64,000 bases of DNA, taken from positions 1 to 64,000 of the forward strand of contig NZ_JABFDK010000005.1 in the NCBI RefSeq assembly GCF_013403865.1, written 5' to 3'. This document shows, piece after piece, positions 26,985-35,094 of the stretch. The notes beneath the pieces are model-generated. The model ran no database searches. It had not been told where the DNA came from and saw only the letters and a list, made by a program, of their open reading frames with translations. This DNA is from Winogradskyella costae (lineage in GTDB: Bacteria; Bacteroidota; Bacteroidia; Flavobacteriales; Flavobacteriaceae). Numbering within the stretch: the first letter of the stretch is position 1; the number at the start of each line of letters is the position of its first letter. The position numbers and the translations under genes are program-made.

Positions 26985-27126
26985 ACTAAGATTTAGTTTT
27001 TAGTTCAATGGATTAATTAATTAATATTTGCCTTGTGTTTTGTTGACTTAGAGACCCTAAATCTACTAGCATAAAAAAAGCAAATAAACGAAAACCGAGA
27101 TTGAGGGATCTCGGTTTTTTGTTTTT
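26985..27126 (+). ncRNA. Candidate small RNA ending in an orphan terminator
   Basis: TATATTTG at 26971-26978 matches the -7 consensus. About 110 bp downstream is a strong terminator: AAAACCGAGAT (27091-27101) pairs with ATCTCGGTTTT and is followed by a T run. No open reading frame fits between. The 5' end is a guess; a second box (AATATTTG near 27023) could be used instead. Confidence 0.35.
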
Positions 27127-27283
27127 GCAGCTTCAGTTACGTTCGGTCTCCACACGCACTAATAAGAATTCCTTATATCTCAAAAAAAATAGCCTTTTAG
27201 ATTGATTTCACATTTGGTAACGTAAAATGTTGCTTCTCTAAAGTAAGTTTATACTGTATTTTTTATTAATTTAGTCCTTCGAT

Positions 27284-27964
27284 ATGAATTATAAAACACT
27301 TCTATATATAGGTAGTTTGATCCTTTTTACTTTAGGATTTCAAGAAAAGCAAACATTGCCAAATGGTTTTGTGTATGCTAAATCAGTGATTCCGGATTTA
27401 GATGTGGAGTTGAGATACTTCTCTCAAAATAATTTTGTTGGAGACACCATTGATGGTTATAAGGCAAATCGCTTAATCCTAACTAAAGGTACAGTTGAAA
27501 AATTAAAACTAGTGCAAGATGAGCTATACCAGCAAAATCTGTGTCTTAAGGTCTACGATGGATACCGACCACAACGTGCAGTGAATCATTTCATAACTTG
27601 GGCACGCAAGCTTAGCGATACCGTCAATAAAGCTGTTTTTTATCCTGAAGTCAAAAAGAAAAATCTGTTTAAATCTGGCTATATCGCAACGCGTTCTGGT
27701 CACAGTAGAGGAAGTACCATAGATCTAACTATTGCCGATGGTGAAACGGGAGAGCCTTTAGATATGGGGAGTCCTTATGACTTTTTTGGCGAAGCTTCTT
27801 GGATTGCTTACGCAGCTTTAACTGATGAGCAAAAGAAAAATAGACAGTTATTACAAACGGTTATGTTGAAACATAATTTTAGAAACTACTCAAAAGAATG
27901 GTGGCATTTTACATTGCGATGGGAGCCTTTTCCTAAGACTTATTTCGATTTTGAGGTAGAATAA
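27284..27964 (+). CDS. D-alanyl-D-alanine dipeptidase (VanX/DdpX family)
   Basis: This 226-aa zinc peptidase of family M15D hydrolyses D-Ala-D-Ala. A signal peptide-like N-terminus points to the periplasm. Zinc ligands are His140 and Asp147 in SGHSRGSTIDLTI and His208 in EWWHF, with catalytic Glu205. The conserved Arg lies in YDGYRPQRAV. In a Gram-negative without vancomycin resistance genes, a role in cell-wall dipeptide recycling or nutrition is more likely than resistance. TTCG ends 2 bp before the ATG, so the mRNA may be leaderless. Confidence 0.92.
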   Translation: MNYKTLLYIGSLILFTLGFQEKQTLPNGFVYAKSVIPDLDVELRYFSQNNFVGDTIDGYKANRLILTKGTVEKLKLVQDELYQQNLCLKVYDGYRPQRAVNHFITWARKLSDTVNKAVFYPEVKKKNLFKSGYIATRSGHSRGSTIDLTIADGETGEPLDMGSPYDFFGEASWIAYAALTDEQKKNRQLLQTVMLKHNFRNYSKEWWHFTLRWEPFPKTYFDFEVE

Positions 27965-27965
27965 A

Positions 27966-29141
27966 TTAAGTCCGCTTTAAATATATTAATCCAATTATAG
28001 GACCCAATGCTAACACAACAAAAGCATAAGGTGCAAAAGCGATATCTGTTATTAAGTAATTCAATAATTGAATGCTAATAATTGTTAGGCTAAATCCAAT
28101 ACAATTTACAATAGTTAAGGCAGTTCCGATGGACTGTACTTCGCAATTTTGAGCAACCATGGTTGAGAATAAAGGGGAATCTGCTATAACTACCATGCCC
28201 CAAATTATAAGAAACATAATAAATATCGGAGTAGAACCAATCATAAAGAATAGTGGTGACACGACACAGCACAATCCGGATAGTGTTAAAGCCCAAACGG
28301 CAGTTTTTTTAACCCCAAATTTATGAGCTATAAAACCTCCTATAATACAAGATAGCGTTCCTGACGCTATGATGATAAAGGAAATTAAAGGAATATTTAA
28401 AGCAACATTATGAAGCTTTTGGTGCATCATTAATAAGATGGGCACAAAAGTCCAAAAAGCATATAGCTCCCACATATGTCCAAAATAACCAAATGCCGCA
28501 GATCGAAAATTAGAATTTTTAAAAACCTTTAAAATTTTAGATATATCAAATTTGGCAGCGCGTCTTTGATAAGGTCCATTGGGGACAAATATAACAATTA
28601 AAAAGCCGCCTAATAATGCTAGTGCGGAAGTCGCCCATATAACAGATTGCCATTTAAGATTAAATTCAAAAGACTGAATAAGATACGGGAAAGCTGTGCC
28701 TAAAACTAAGGCTGCAATTAAGAAACTTAGGGATTTTCCCAATCCTTTTTCAAAATAATCTGCAGCGATCTTCATGCCTACAGGATAAATACCTGCTAAA
28801 CTAAAACCAGTGAGAAATCTAAATACCAATAGCGTAAAAATAGTATTACTAGAATACAAGATGCCGAGATTAAATACAGCCCCAAAAATAGCACAGATAA
28901 AGAATACACGAGACGGAGAAAACCGATCACTAAGTGTTAGAATTGCAAAAACAAATGTGCCTATAATAAACCCAAATTGCACAGAAGAACTCATATAGCC
29001 AAGTGACTCAGGACTAATATTAAAGAATGCAATTAAATCATTAACAACAGCGTTGCCTGCAAACCATAAGGAAGTACAACAAAATTGAGAAAAGATAATT
29101 ATGGGGAGCACCCATTTTGAAATCGTAGTCTGATTTTTCAA
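27966..29141 (-). CDS. MFS transporter
   Basis: This 391-aa integral membrane protein has about 12 hydrophobic helices and the MFS-type loop LSDRFSPSRVFF between helices 2 and 3. A half-way cytoplasmic loop (PNGPYQRRAAKFDISKILKVFK) is also typical of MFS. The substrate cannot be told from sequence. Its stop lies one base from the stop of the convergent VanX-type gene. It starts 7 bp after the DoxX-like gene on the same strand, so the two are probably cotranscribed. Confidence 0.87.
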   Translation of the reverse strand: MKNQTTISKWVLPIIIFSQFCCTSLWFAGNAVVNDLIAFFNISPESLGYMSSSVQFGFIIGTFVFAILTLSDRFSPSRVFFICAIFGAVFNLGILYSSNTIFTLLVFRFLTGFSLAGIYPVGMKIAADYFEKGLGKSLSFLIAALVLGTAFPYLIQSFEFNLKWQSVIWATSALALLGGFLIVIFVPNGPYQRRAAKFDISKILKVFKNSNFRSAAFGYFGHMWELYAFWTFVPILLMMHQKLHNVALNIPLISFIIIASGTLSCIIGGFIAHKFGVKKTAVWALTLSGLCCVVSPLFFMIGSTPIFIMFLIIWGMVVIADSPLFSTMVAQNCEVQSIGTALTIVNCIGFSLTIISIQLLNYLITDIAFAPYAFVVLALGPIIGLIYLKRT

Positions 29142-29148
29142 AAGTAAC

Positions 29149-29505
29149 TTAGTTTAGATAGATCCAAGCCCAATACATCAAACCAAATTGAAGAGGAAGA
29201 CGTAGTAATAATAGCCATTTCGGAATACCTGCAGATGCTCTTTTACTAGAAAGCATATAAAAATGCACTAAAAGGAATACCGCTAGCATAGCAATAATAC
29301 CATAAATAGAAATTGCTTTTAAAACAGGAACACATAAACCAATCCCTAATACGATTTCTGCAGTACCACTTAAATAAACCATTACTTTATGATTTGGAAT
29401 ATATTTTGGCATAATCCGCATATACATTTTGGGCTTTATGAAATGTATGAGCCCTGCAAATATGTACATTGCAGCCATGATATAAAGTCCCATAGGTTCA
29501 TTCAT
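29149..29505 (-). CDS. DoxX-like four-helix membrane protein
   Basis: This 118-aa protein has four hydrophobic helices and the DoxX-type pattern MYIFAGLIHFIKPKMYMRIMPKYIP followed by YLSGTAEIVLGIGL. DoxX family members are small inner membrane proteins of uncertain, possibly redox-linked, function. The gene overlaps the end of the upstream gene by 8 bases and is followed by the MFS gene, forming a three-gene run. Confidence 0.82.
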   Translation of the reverse strand: MNEPMGLYIMAAMYIFAGLIHFIKPKMYMRIMPKYIPNHKVMVYLSGTAEIVLGIGLCVPVLKAISIYGIIAMLAVFLLVHFYMLSSKRASAGIPKWLLLLRLPLQFGLMYWAWIYLN

Positions 29506-30475
29506 CTTTATACGTTTTAAAGGTCAATCCAATACCATAGTTAAATAGATTTTTATCTAATAAGCTAGATTTAAATTGATTGCCATTATCAAATTTTACC
29601 CAATTATTTTCATTGATGAATACCCGTTTTATAAAAGTGTTTTTAGTTTCCATCTGATCAGTAAAAGGCAATAATGGTCTAAAATTGGTTGGTATTTTTA
29701 CAACGTCTCCTTGTCTAGATTTAATTTCTTTATATTTTTTATTTGGTAATAATTTGCCTTCATCATTAGTGTAGCCTAATACCTGTAAGGATACAAAAAA
29801 ACCATTTTCAGGAATGAAGAGATTATAATCTTCAACATTTAAAGTGTAAACATCCCCATCTTTTTCAGTGGCTCTAAAGACAGTCGTTTCATAAGTTAAA
29901 ACCTTACCAGGCTTCCCTTTTTCATTTTCGTAAAATTTCACCTTAAATAAGGTTGAGAACTTTTTTTTGTCACTATTAGAGCGGTTTCTTTGTTTCCAAT
30001 CTTTTGATTCTAAGGCTATAGGGAATAGTACTTCAGAAAGTTGTTGATCTTTGTTTGTGGTTTTAGAAAAATAAACAGCAATCTCAGATTCTATCGTTGG
30101 TAACCAACAATTATAATAGTCATCATCTAAATAGGGTTTCAGTTCTTCTTCTTTAAATTTTCGATCTATTTTATTCGCAATTATAACGGCATCTAATTGA
30201 TGTGCTTCTGGTTGCATTAATAAATATTGCGGTAAATTGTTTGTTGCAACATTGAGGTCCTTAAAACCTAAAGCGGATATAAATAACGAATCTATATCTG
30301 GATATAATTTTTTAGTAAACATAAATTGACCTTCATCATCCGCAAAAAGGCCATTACCATTTCCAAAGGATATAGTGGCATAACTAACAGGATAGGTTGT
30401 GATACTATCTTTAATTGTGATTTGGGCAAATGTGATTTGTCCAATAAATAATAGACTAAATAAAATTTTATACAT
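29498..30475 (-). CDS. Secreted protein with carboxypeptidase-regulatory-like domain
   Basis: I start it at Met of MYKILFSLLFIGQ (30475), which gives a proper signal peptide (cleavage after TFAQ) and 325 aa. A longer frame would add 21 residues and overlap the upstream gene. Residues ~20-95 look like a carboxypeptidase-regulatory/beta-sandwich domain (YPVSYATISFGNGNGLFADDEGQFMF, ISALGFKDL), common in Bacteroidota envelope proteins. The rest is not recognised. It is upstream of DoxX, overlapping it by 8 bases. Confidence 0.75.
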   Translation of the reverse strand: MYKILFSLLFIGQITFAQITIKDSITTYPVSYATISFGNGNGLFADDEGQFMFTKKLYPDIDSLFISALGFKDLNVATNNLPQYLLMQPEAHQLDAVIIANKIDRKFKEEELKPYLDDDYYNCWLPTIESEIAVYFSKTTNKDQQLSEVLFPIALESKDWKQRNRSNSDKKKFSTLFKVKFYENEKGKPGKVLTYETTVFRATEKDGDVYTLNVEDYNLFIPENGFFVSLQVLGYTNDEGKLLPNKKYKEIKSRQGDVVKIPTNFRPLLPFTDQMETKNTFIKRVFINENNWVKFDNGNQFKSSLLDKNLFNYGIGLTFKTYKDE

Positions 30476-30519
30476 GGTTAAGTTTATAGATTCTAAAGAT
30501 ACATTATTTATACAGTATG

Positions 30520-31836
30520 TTAATTTGGATAATACCAAAACGGTATAGAAGCTTCAATTTTAGATATTGTATCTGATTCTTTTAGTTCTCTTCGTTTTAC
30601 ATAAAGCATGTGTTTACCTTCTTCTATGTTTTTAATACCTATATAAGTTTCGAACCCATTTTGCTTTTTTATAGTTTTACCAAGGACAAAATCAGTTATA
30701 TAAAGTGTAGAATCAATTTCAATAGAATAGATTGAATTAAAAGTGGCTAAATAGTCACTTTTTAATGAATTATTATTGGAGCCAGAATTCATGGAACCTA
30801 TTTCTGATGTAATACCTCTAGTATCTTCTTCAACTTTTAAGCTTGGGTTGAAGAGGTAAATTTCATCTTCTATATATTTATCAAAAGCTATAAAAACTTT
30901 AACGTACGGATCGCTTATAACTTTACTATTAATAGCAATATTTTTAATAAAATCAGATTCCTCAACTAACATATCTTCGTAATTTAAAGAATTAGAAATG
31001 TTATTACTCGAGTCCTCAATAAAATTAAAATAATTAGATTGATTGTAATATAAAGAAGTCATCCATATCAATAAAATATAAATAGGAACTAAAAAAAGAC
31101 TCAGGCGTTTTCCAAATTTATTGTCTAGAAAATTATAAATTAATGGTCGATATAAAAAGGAAAGTGTGATAATGCTAAAAACCCAGTAGAAAGGAAAATA
31201 TACTTTGCTAAGCCATTTTTTCTTTTTTAAATAACCGAGCGTAATAAAGTCAATAAAAGTTAGTAGCATACCAATAACTACAAATGCTAAAAGTATAATA
31301 CCAACGTACGTAGAAAAATCACGAAAGGTATGACCATTAAAAAACACTGAAATTATTGTAGCAATTGATCCTATGATTAGAACAAGAGCGAGTAAATAAA
31401 AGATGAGTAAAAACGTGATTGCGAAAATGATGCTACAGTAGTCTTCTAATCTTGCAATATACCTATCAAACGAGCCTACTTTTATTTTTAGATAATTGCT
31501 AAATCGTTTGGTGTAATTTAAAGTGTCGTATTCAATGTCTCCAGAAACATACCGCAATCCTAAGGCACCAATCCATAAGCCTCGTAAAAGCACATGGAGG
31601 AGTAAGTTGAAAATTAATATGGAACACGCAGAAAGAGCAAGAATTAAAATCAACGTAAAAAACAGATTATTATCGTTTTGAGACTGGTGATAGGCCATTT
31701 TCATTTCTAAAGCTGGATAGGCTGAGAATAGTCCAAAAATAGCAAAACCAGAAATCAGCAATTCTAATTGCCAGCTTTCTTCTTGTAATCGATCTAATAA
31801 TTTTTTAAACGCAGGTTTCTTGTAATCGTCGCTCAT
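30520..31836 (-). CDS. Multi-pass membrane protein of unknown function
   Basis: This 438-aa protein has hydrophobic helices near residues 26-45, 58-88, 135-165, 172-200, 215-235 and 245-265. A soluble C-terminal half without membrane segments follows (~270-438), ending in a beta-rich part (IGIKNIEEGKHMLYVKRREL). I do not recognise the family. It lies 44 bp upstream of the secreted protein gene on the same strand and may share its transcript. It is divergent from the sigma factor gene across a 290-bp gap. Confidence 0.7.
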   Translation of the reverse strand: MSDDYKKPAFKKLLDRLQEESWQLELLISGFAIFGLFSAYPALEMKMAYHQSQNDNNLFFTLILILALSACSILIFNLLLHVLLRGLWIGALGLRYVSGDIEYDTLNYTKRFSNYLKIKVGSFDRYIARLEDYCSIIFAITFLLIFYLLALVLIIGSIATIISVFFNGHTFRDFSTYVGIILLAFVVIGMLLTFIDFITLGYLKKKKWLSKVYFPFYWVFSIITLSFLYRPLIYNFLDNKFGKRLSLFLVPIYILLIWMTSLYYNQSNYFNFIEDSSNNISNSLNYEDMLVEESDFIKNIAINSKVISDPYVKVFIAFDKYIEDEIYLFNPSLKVEEDTRGITSEIGSMNSGSNNNSLKSDYLATFNSIYSIEIDSTLYITDFVLGKTIKKQNGFETYIGIKNIEEGKHMLYVKRRELKESDTISKIEASIPFWYYPN

Positions 31837-32125
31837 CTTTATATTGGTAGATTGAAATTCAGGTTAAATTTAGACATATTCAATTAAAATCAATCTTTTT
31901 TATCCTATTTTGAAACCCTTTCCAAATTCCATCGTTTTTATAATAGAACTCATCTTGATTTTTTATTTTAAGCCGAAAATGAGAAGAAATTTATTCAGAC
32001 GAGTCTATTTATGAAAGAGATAGCATAGCTACGCGTAAAAAAATAGATGAAGAATGTGTGAATTTCGGACATTTTTTGGAAATAGAAAAAGTCAATATGA
32101 GTTCTTAAAACCGCTAACCAACCCA

Positions 32126-32671
32126 ATGCAGAAATTAGAGACTAAACTTATTAAGCTTTGCAAAAAAGGAAATCAAGTTGCGCAAATGCAAGTTTATGAT
32201 AAGTATAGTCAAGCTATGTTCACCATTGCCTGTCGATATCTAAGTGAAGAAGATGCAAAAGATGCGATGCAAGAAGGCTTTTTAAAAGCCTTTAGACATA
32301 TTGATAGTTATAAACCCGAAGCCACTTTTGGAGCTTGGTTAAAGCGTATTATCATTAACCAGTGTTTGGACGTTTTAAAGAAAAATAAATTAGAGTTTGA
32401 AGCGGTTGAGGTGTCAGAACTACAAATTACAAATGAAGATGATTGGCAATTTGATATTTCAATTACGAAACAAGATATTTTATTTGCCATTGAGCAGATT
32501 AAAGAAAAACATAGAATTGTAGTAAAGCTTTATTTATTGGAAGGCTATGATCATGAAGAGATTTCAGAGATTTTAGAAATTCCCGTAAAAACATCTCGAA
32601 CACATTTAAGACGCGGAAAATTAAAATTACAAGACCTATTAAAACAAAAGTACAATGAAGCAAGATATTAG
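32126..32671 (+). CDS. ECF-type RNA polymerase sigma factor
   Basis: I start it at the ATG at 32126 (MQKLETKLIKLCKKGNQ), giving 181 aa; a longer in-frame ATG at 32054 adds 24 residues with no family similarity. Sigma region 2 is seen in YDKYSQAMFTIACRYL and EDAKDAMQEGFLKAF, and region 4 in IKEKHRIVVKLYLLEGYDHEEISEILEIPVKTSRTHLRRG. It is the first gene of a four-gene run, overlapping the next by 17 bases. The arrangement suggests envelope-stress or surface-signal control by the downstream anti-sigma-like protein. Confidence 0.9.
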   Translation: MQKLETKLIKLCKKGNQVAQMQVYDKYSQAMFTIACRYLSEEDAKDAMQEGFLKAFRHIDSYKPEATFGAWLKRIIINQCLDVLKKNKLEFEAVEVSELQITNEDDWQFDISITKQDILFAIEQIKEKHRIVVKLYLLEGYDHEEISEILEIPVKTSRTHLRRGKLKLQDLLKQKYNEARY

Positions 32672-33176
32672 AAACCTATTTAATGAGGAAGATGATTTAA
32701 AAACGCTTCCGGAAAACCATAGAAGTGAATTTGCAGATAAACTTAAGAAGCAATCCAAACCAAAACCAAGTCCTTATGCTTGGTTAAGTGCTGCAGCTAT
32801 TTTAATTATTGCATTAACTATAGGGTTTAATGTTATGGAAATGGAATCAAAACCAGATCTCAATCAAGTGTCACCAATTATAGCACAAGTTGAAGCTGTT
32901 GAAGCAGCATATCTTAAAGATATTGAAACCGAATGGCAGAGTTTTATAGCTATCGCAGACGACTCTGTTTTGGTAGAACGTTTCAGAAAAAAGCTGAAAG
33001 ATTTAGATGAAGATTACCAAGCTATTTCTGTTCAGTTTAAAGAGGATTCTAATAATATTTTAGTCATTGAAGCACTCGTTGAAAATCTTCAAACGCGACT
33101 TCAAATTTTAAAAGACATTCAAAAGCACATCAACATATTAAATCAAAAAAACGAACAGTATGAAAACACCATTTAA
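32655..33176 (+). CDS. Putative anti-sigma factor
   Basis: This 173-aa protein has a ~40-residue charged cytoplasmic N-terminus, a single membrane segment (~44-62, WLSAAAILIIALTIGFNV) and a helical periplasmic part with coiled-coil-like Glu/Lys/Leu runs. Placed directly after an ECF sigma gene with a 17-base overlap, it is probably the membrane-bound anti-sigma factor. No canonical zinc-binding anti-sigma (ZAS) motif is visible. The call rests on topology and context rather than on a recognised domain. Confidence 0.65.
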   Translation: MKQDIRNLFNEEDDLKTLPENHRSEFADKLKKQSKPKPSPYAWLSAAAILIIALTIGFNVMEMESKPDLNQVSPIIAQVEAVEAAYLKDIETEWQSFIAIADDSVLVERFRKKLKDLDEDYQAISVQFKEDSNNILVIEALVENLQTRLQILKDIQKHINILNQKNEQYENTI

Positions 33177-34332
33177 ACTTTTAGCCCTGATGCTCATCAC
33201 ATCAGTTATGCTAAATGCACAGCAACACAAGATTCATACGGAGTCTTTTACGGCCGATAGAAATACCACAGCCATTTTTAATTTAGATAACATTACAGTT
33301 GCGTTGGAGGAGTCTACAGATGGAAAACTCCATGTGGATTATATTATGGAATTTGATGGGTATTCTAAGACGGAAATCAATACGTTTTTAGAAGAAATTA
33401 AAGTAGAGGTCGGTAAATTTGATAATCATATTACGCTTAGTGCTAGTAGTAAAAATAAAATTTCAATCGAAACTTATGAATTTAAAACAACAGATGCTAT
33501 TACTGTAAACCAATCATTTTTTGAGTCTAAAAAGGATTCTGTCAGTCGTAAATCATTAGACACATTACGTTTAGAAATAGAACAGAATAATCACAGTATA
33601 CAAGGTAATTCTTTGAAATATATTAACGATCGTTTTAAAAAAGTCGACAAAAATGGTAAGGTGACTAATTTTAAAAAAGGAGGTATAAAAATGATGAGAA
33701 GTCGTTTTACAATTAAAATTCCACCGTATTTAAAATTAACAGTTAATGCGAAAGAATCAGGATTATACATAAGACAACATCTAAGAAATGAATTGACAGG
33801 AACGCTAATTGGTGGGACTTTAAAAACCAAAGAAATCTCAAATCCCTATAATAAGCTTAAAATCGAGAATGCAACAATGGAAGCCTTAGCGATCGATGGC
33901 GGTGATTTTGAATTTATTAATTTAAAAAACAGTAAAATAGGAAGTATTCAAAATACTAAAATTACATCAGAATTCTCAAAGCTTGAAATAGGAGAAATTC
34001 AAAAGAATGTGACAATAACGGACTTTAATAGTGAGTATTATTTTTATAATTGGGCTAAAGATTTTAAGCGTTTTAATCTGTATTCAGAATATTCTAAGAT
34101 ACATTTCTTTTATCCCAAATTAGATTATAGTTTTAAAGTGATAGGTAATAACACTAAGAATTTTATTGGTAAATATAAAATTGAAATGCAGCCTACCAAG
34201 AAAGGGGAGAAGTTTAATATGATGGAACGAAAATCACAAGGGAATGGTGAGTTTTCAGGTGAAATTTTCTTTGATATTATACATGGTATTATATATTCTT
34301 ACGACGATTCATTCAAAAAAACAAACAATTAA
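33160..34332 (+). CDS. Secreted protein, DUF4097-like beta-strand-rich
   Basis: This 390-aa protein has a signal peptide (cleavage after LNAQ). Its N-terminal half contains IFNLDNITVALEESTDGKLH. The second half has many short beta strands with an 'IKIPPYLKLTVNAKES' pattern (FTIKIPPYLKLTV, KLKIENATMEALAIDGGDFEF), as in DUF4097-like putative adhesin domains. It overlaps the anti-sigma gene by 17 bases, so it is probably cotranscribed and may be a target or sensor in that signalling operon. Function unknown. Confidence 0.7.
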   Translation: MKTPFKLLALMLITSVMLNAQQHKIHTESFTADRNTTAIFNLDNITVALEESTDGKLHVDYIMEFDGYSKTEINTFLEEIKVEVGKFDNHITLSASSKNKISIETYEFKTTDAITVNQSFFESKKDSVSRKSLDTLRLEIEQNNHSIQGNSLKYINDRFKKVDKNGKVTNFKKGGIKMMRSRFTIKIPPYLKLTVNAKESGLYIRQHLRNELTGTLIGGTLKTKEISNPYNKLKIENATMEALAIDGGDFEFINLKNSKIGSIQNTKITSEFSKLEIGEIQKNVTITDFNSEYYFYNWAKDFKRFNLYSEYSKIHFFYPKLDYSFKVIGNNTKNFIGKYKIEMQPTKKGEKFNMMERKSQGNGEFSGEIFFDIIHGIIYSYDDSFKKTNN

Positions 34333-34335
34333 TTT

Positions 34336-34974
34336 ATGAAGAGAATTCTAATTATGGCTGCTGCATTAAATTGTTTCAGTGGGTTGCTAGCACAACAAAA
34401 AGAAGCTGATTCTAAAACGGATTCAGATTTAAAAATGACAACTGAATATGCATCAGATATTGAAGAGATAAGTGATCTTTTAAGTTTTGAAGGCATTGAT
34501 TATATGAAGTTGAAATTTTCAGGAGAACAACTTAAAGGGAAAAGTTATCAGCTCTCAGTCAAGGAAATTTGGGACGGTAAAATAGTGTCTGATACCACAG
34601 TTATTGATAGTAAGAGTATAGGTGTTAAACAGTTTGAAACGTTGAGTGATACCGTTTTTAAAATGAAAGTGATATCAAAACGAACCAATGATAACCAACT
34701 AAAAATGACTTTTAAATTTCCTAGGTTTAGTATCACTAAAAAATATGATGCTATCGACTCTGATAATTACAGTTTAAGAAATCTAGTAGACGAAAGTAAC
34801 TTAGAAATAGGCTATGATAAGTCATTCTATTTGTTAGCTTATATTATACCTTACGAAAGAGAAGATGGTTCATTATCGTGGTGCGATGTTGGTACCTCTG
34901 GAGATAAGGTTGAAGAATGGGGAGAGAAGTTCGGCATAAAACATTATCTGCTTTTCGAAATAAAATTTGAGTAA
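34336..34974 (+). CDS. Secreted protein of unknown function
   Basis: This 212-aa protein has a signal peptide (cleavage near LLAQQ). The mature part is acidic and beta-rich (MKLKFSGEQLKGKSYQLSVKE, LKMTFKFPRFSITKKY). I do not recognise a family. It begins 3 bp after the DUF4097-like gene and is the last gene of the sigma-factor run, followed by a strong terminator. Confidence 0.65.
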   Translation: MKRILIMAAALNCFSGLLAQQKEADSKTDSDLKMTTEYASDIEEISDLLSFEGIDYMKLKFSGEQLKGKSYQLSVKEIWDGKIVSDTTVIDSKSIGVKQFETLSDTVFKMKVISKRTNDNQLKMTFKFPRFSITKKYDAIDSDNYSLRNLVDESNLEIGYDKSFYLLAYIIPYEREDGSLSWCDVGTSGDKVEEWGEKFGIKHYLLFEIKFE

Positions 34975-34992
34975 TTTCATTATGATATAAAC

Positions 34993-35030
34993 AAAAAGCA
35001 CTTAGGTTAACTAAGTGCTTTTTTGTTTTT
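34993..35030 (+). terminator. Intrinsic terminator after the sigma-factor operon
   Basis: AAAAGCACTTAG pairs perfectly with CTAAGTGCTTTT around the loop GTTA, followed by TTGTTTTTTT. It lies 20 bp past the stop at 34974. Confidence 0.88.
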
Positions 35031-35032
35031 TT

Positions 35033-35090
35033 GCCAACAGCCAACAGCCAACAGCCAACAGCCAACAGCCAACAGCCAACAGCCAACAGC
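35033..35090. repeat. Heptanucleotide tandem repeat (GCCAACA)8
   Basis: 58 bp consist of eight uninterrupted copies of GCCAACA plus two bases, between a terminator and the 3' end of the convergent helicase gene. The copies show no point differences, as expected of a variable-number repeat. Confidence 0.95.
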
Positions 35091-35094
35091 TATT

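Larger units (their letters stand above)
26752..27283. other. 532-bp intergenic region between divergent genes
   Basis: No protein gene is seen. It holds a perfect inverted repeat (26865-26892), a TATATTTG promoter-like box (26971-26978, + strand) and an intrinsic terminator (27091-27126, + strand). The terminator has no protein gene upstream on its strand, so a small RNA is likely. Confidence 0.75.

Noticed and set aside
27284..27964. Vancomycin resistance function for the VanX-type dipeptidase
   Set aside because: No vanH or vanA-type genes are nearby, and the host appears Gram-negative; a recycling or nutritional role fits better.
30476..30538. Longer N-terminus for the regulatory-domain secreted protein
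   Set aside because: The extra 21 residues would overlap the upstream gene and bury the signal peptide; Met at 30475 gives a normal one.
32054..32125. Upstream start for the ECF sigma factor
   Set aside because: The added 24 residues have no similarity to sigma region 2 and no promoter-box support.
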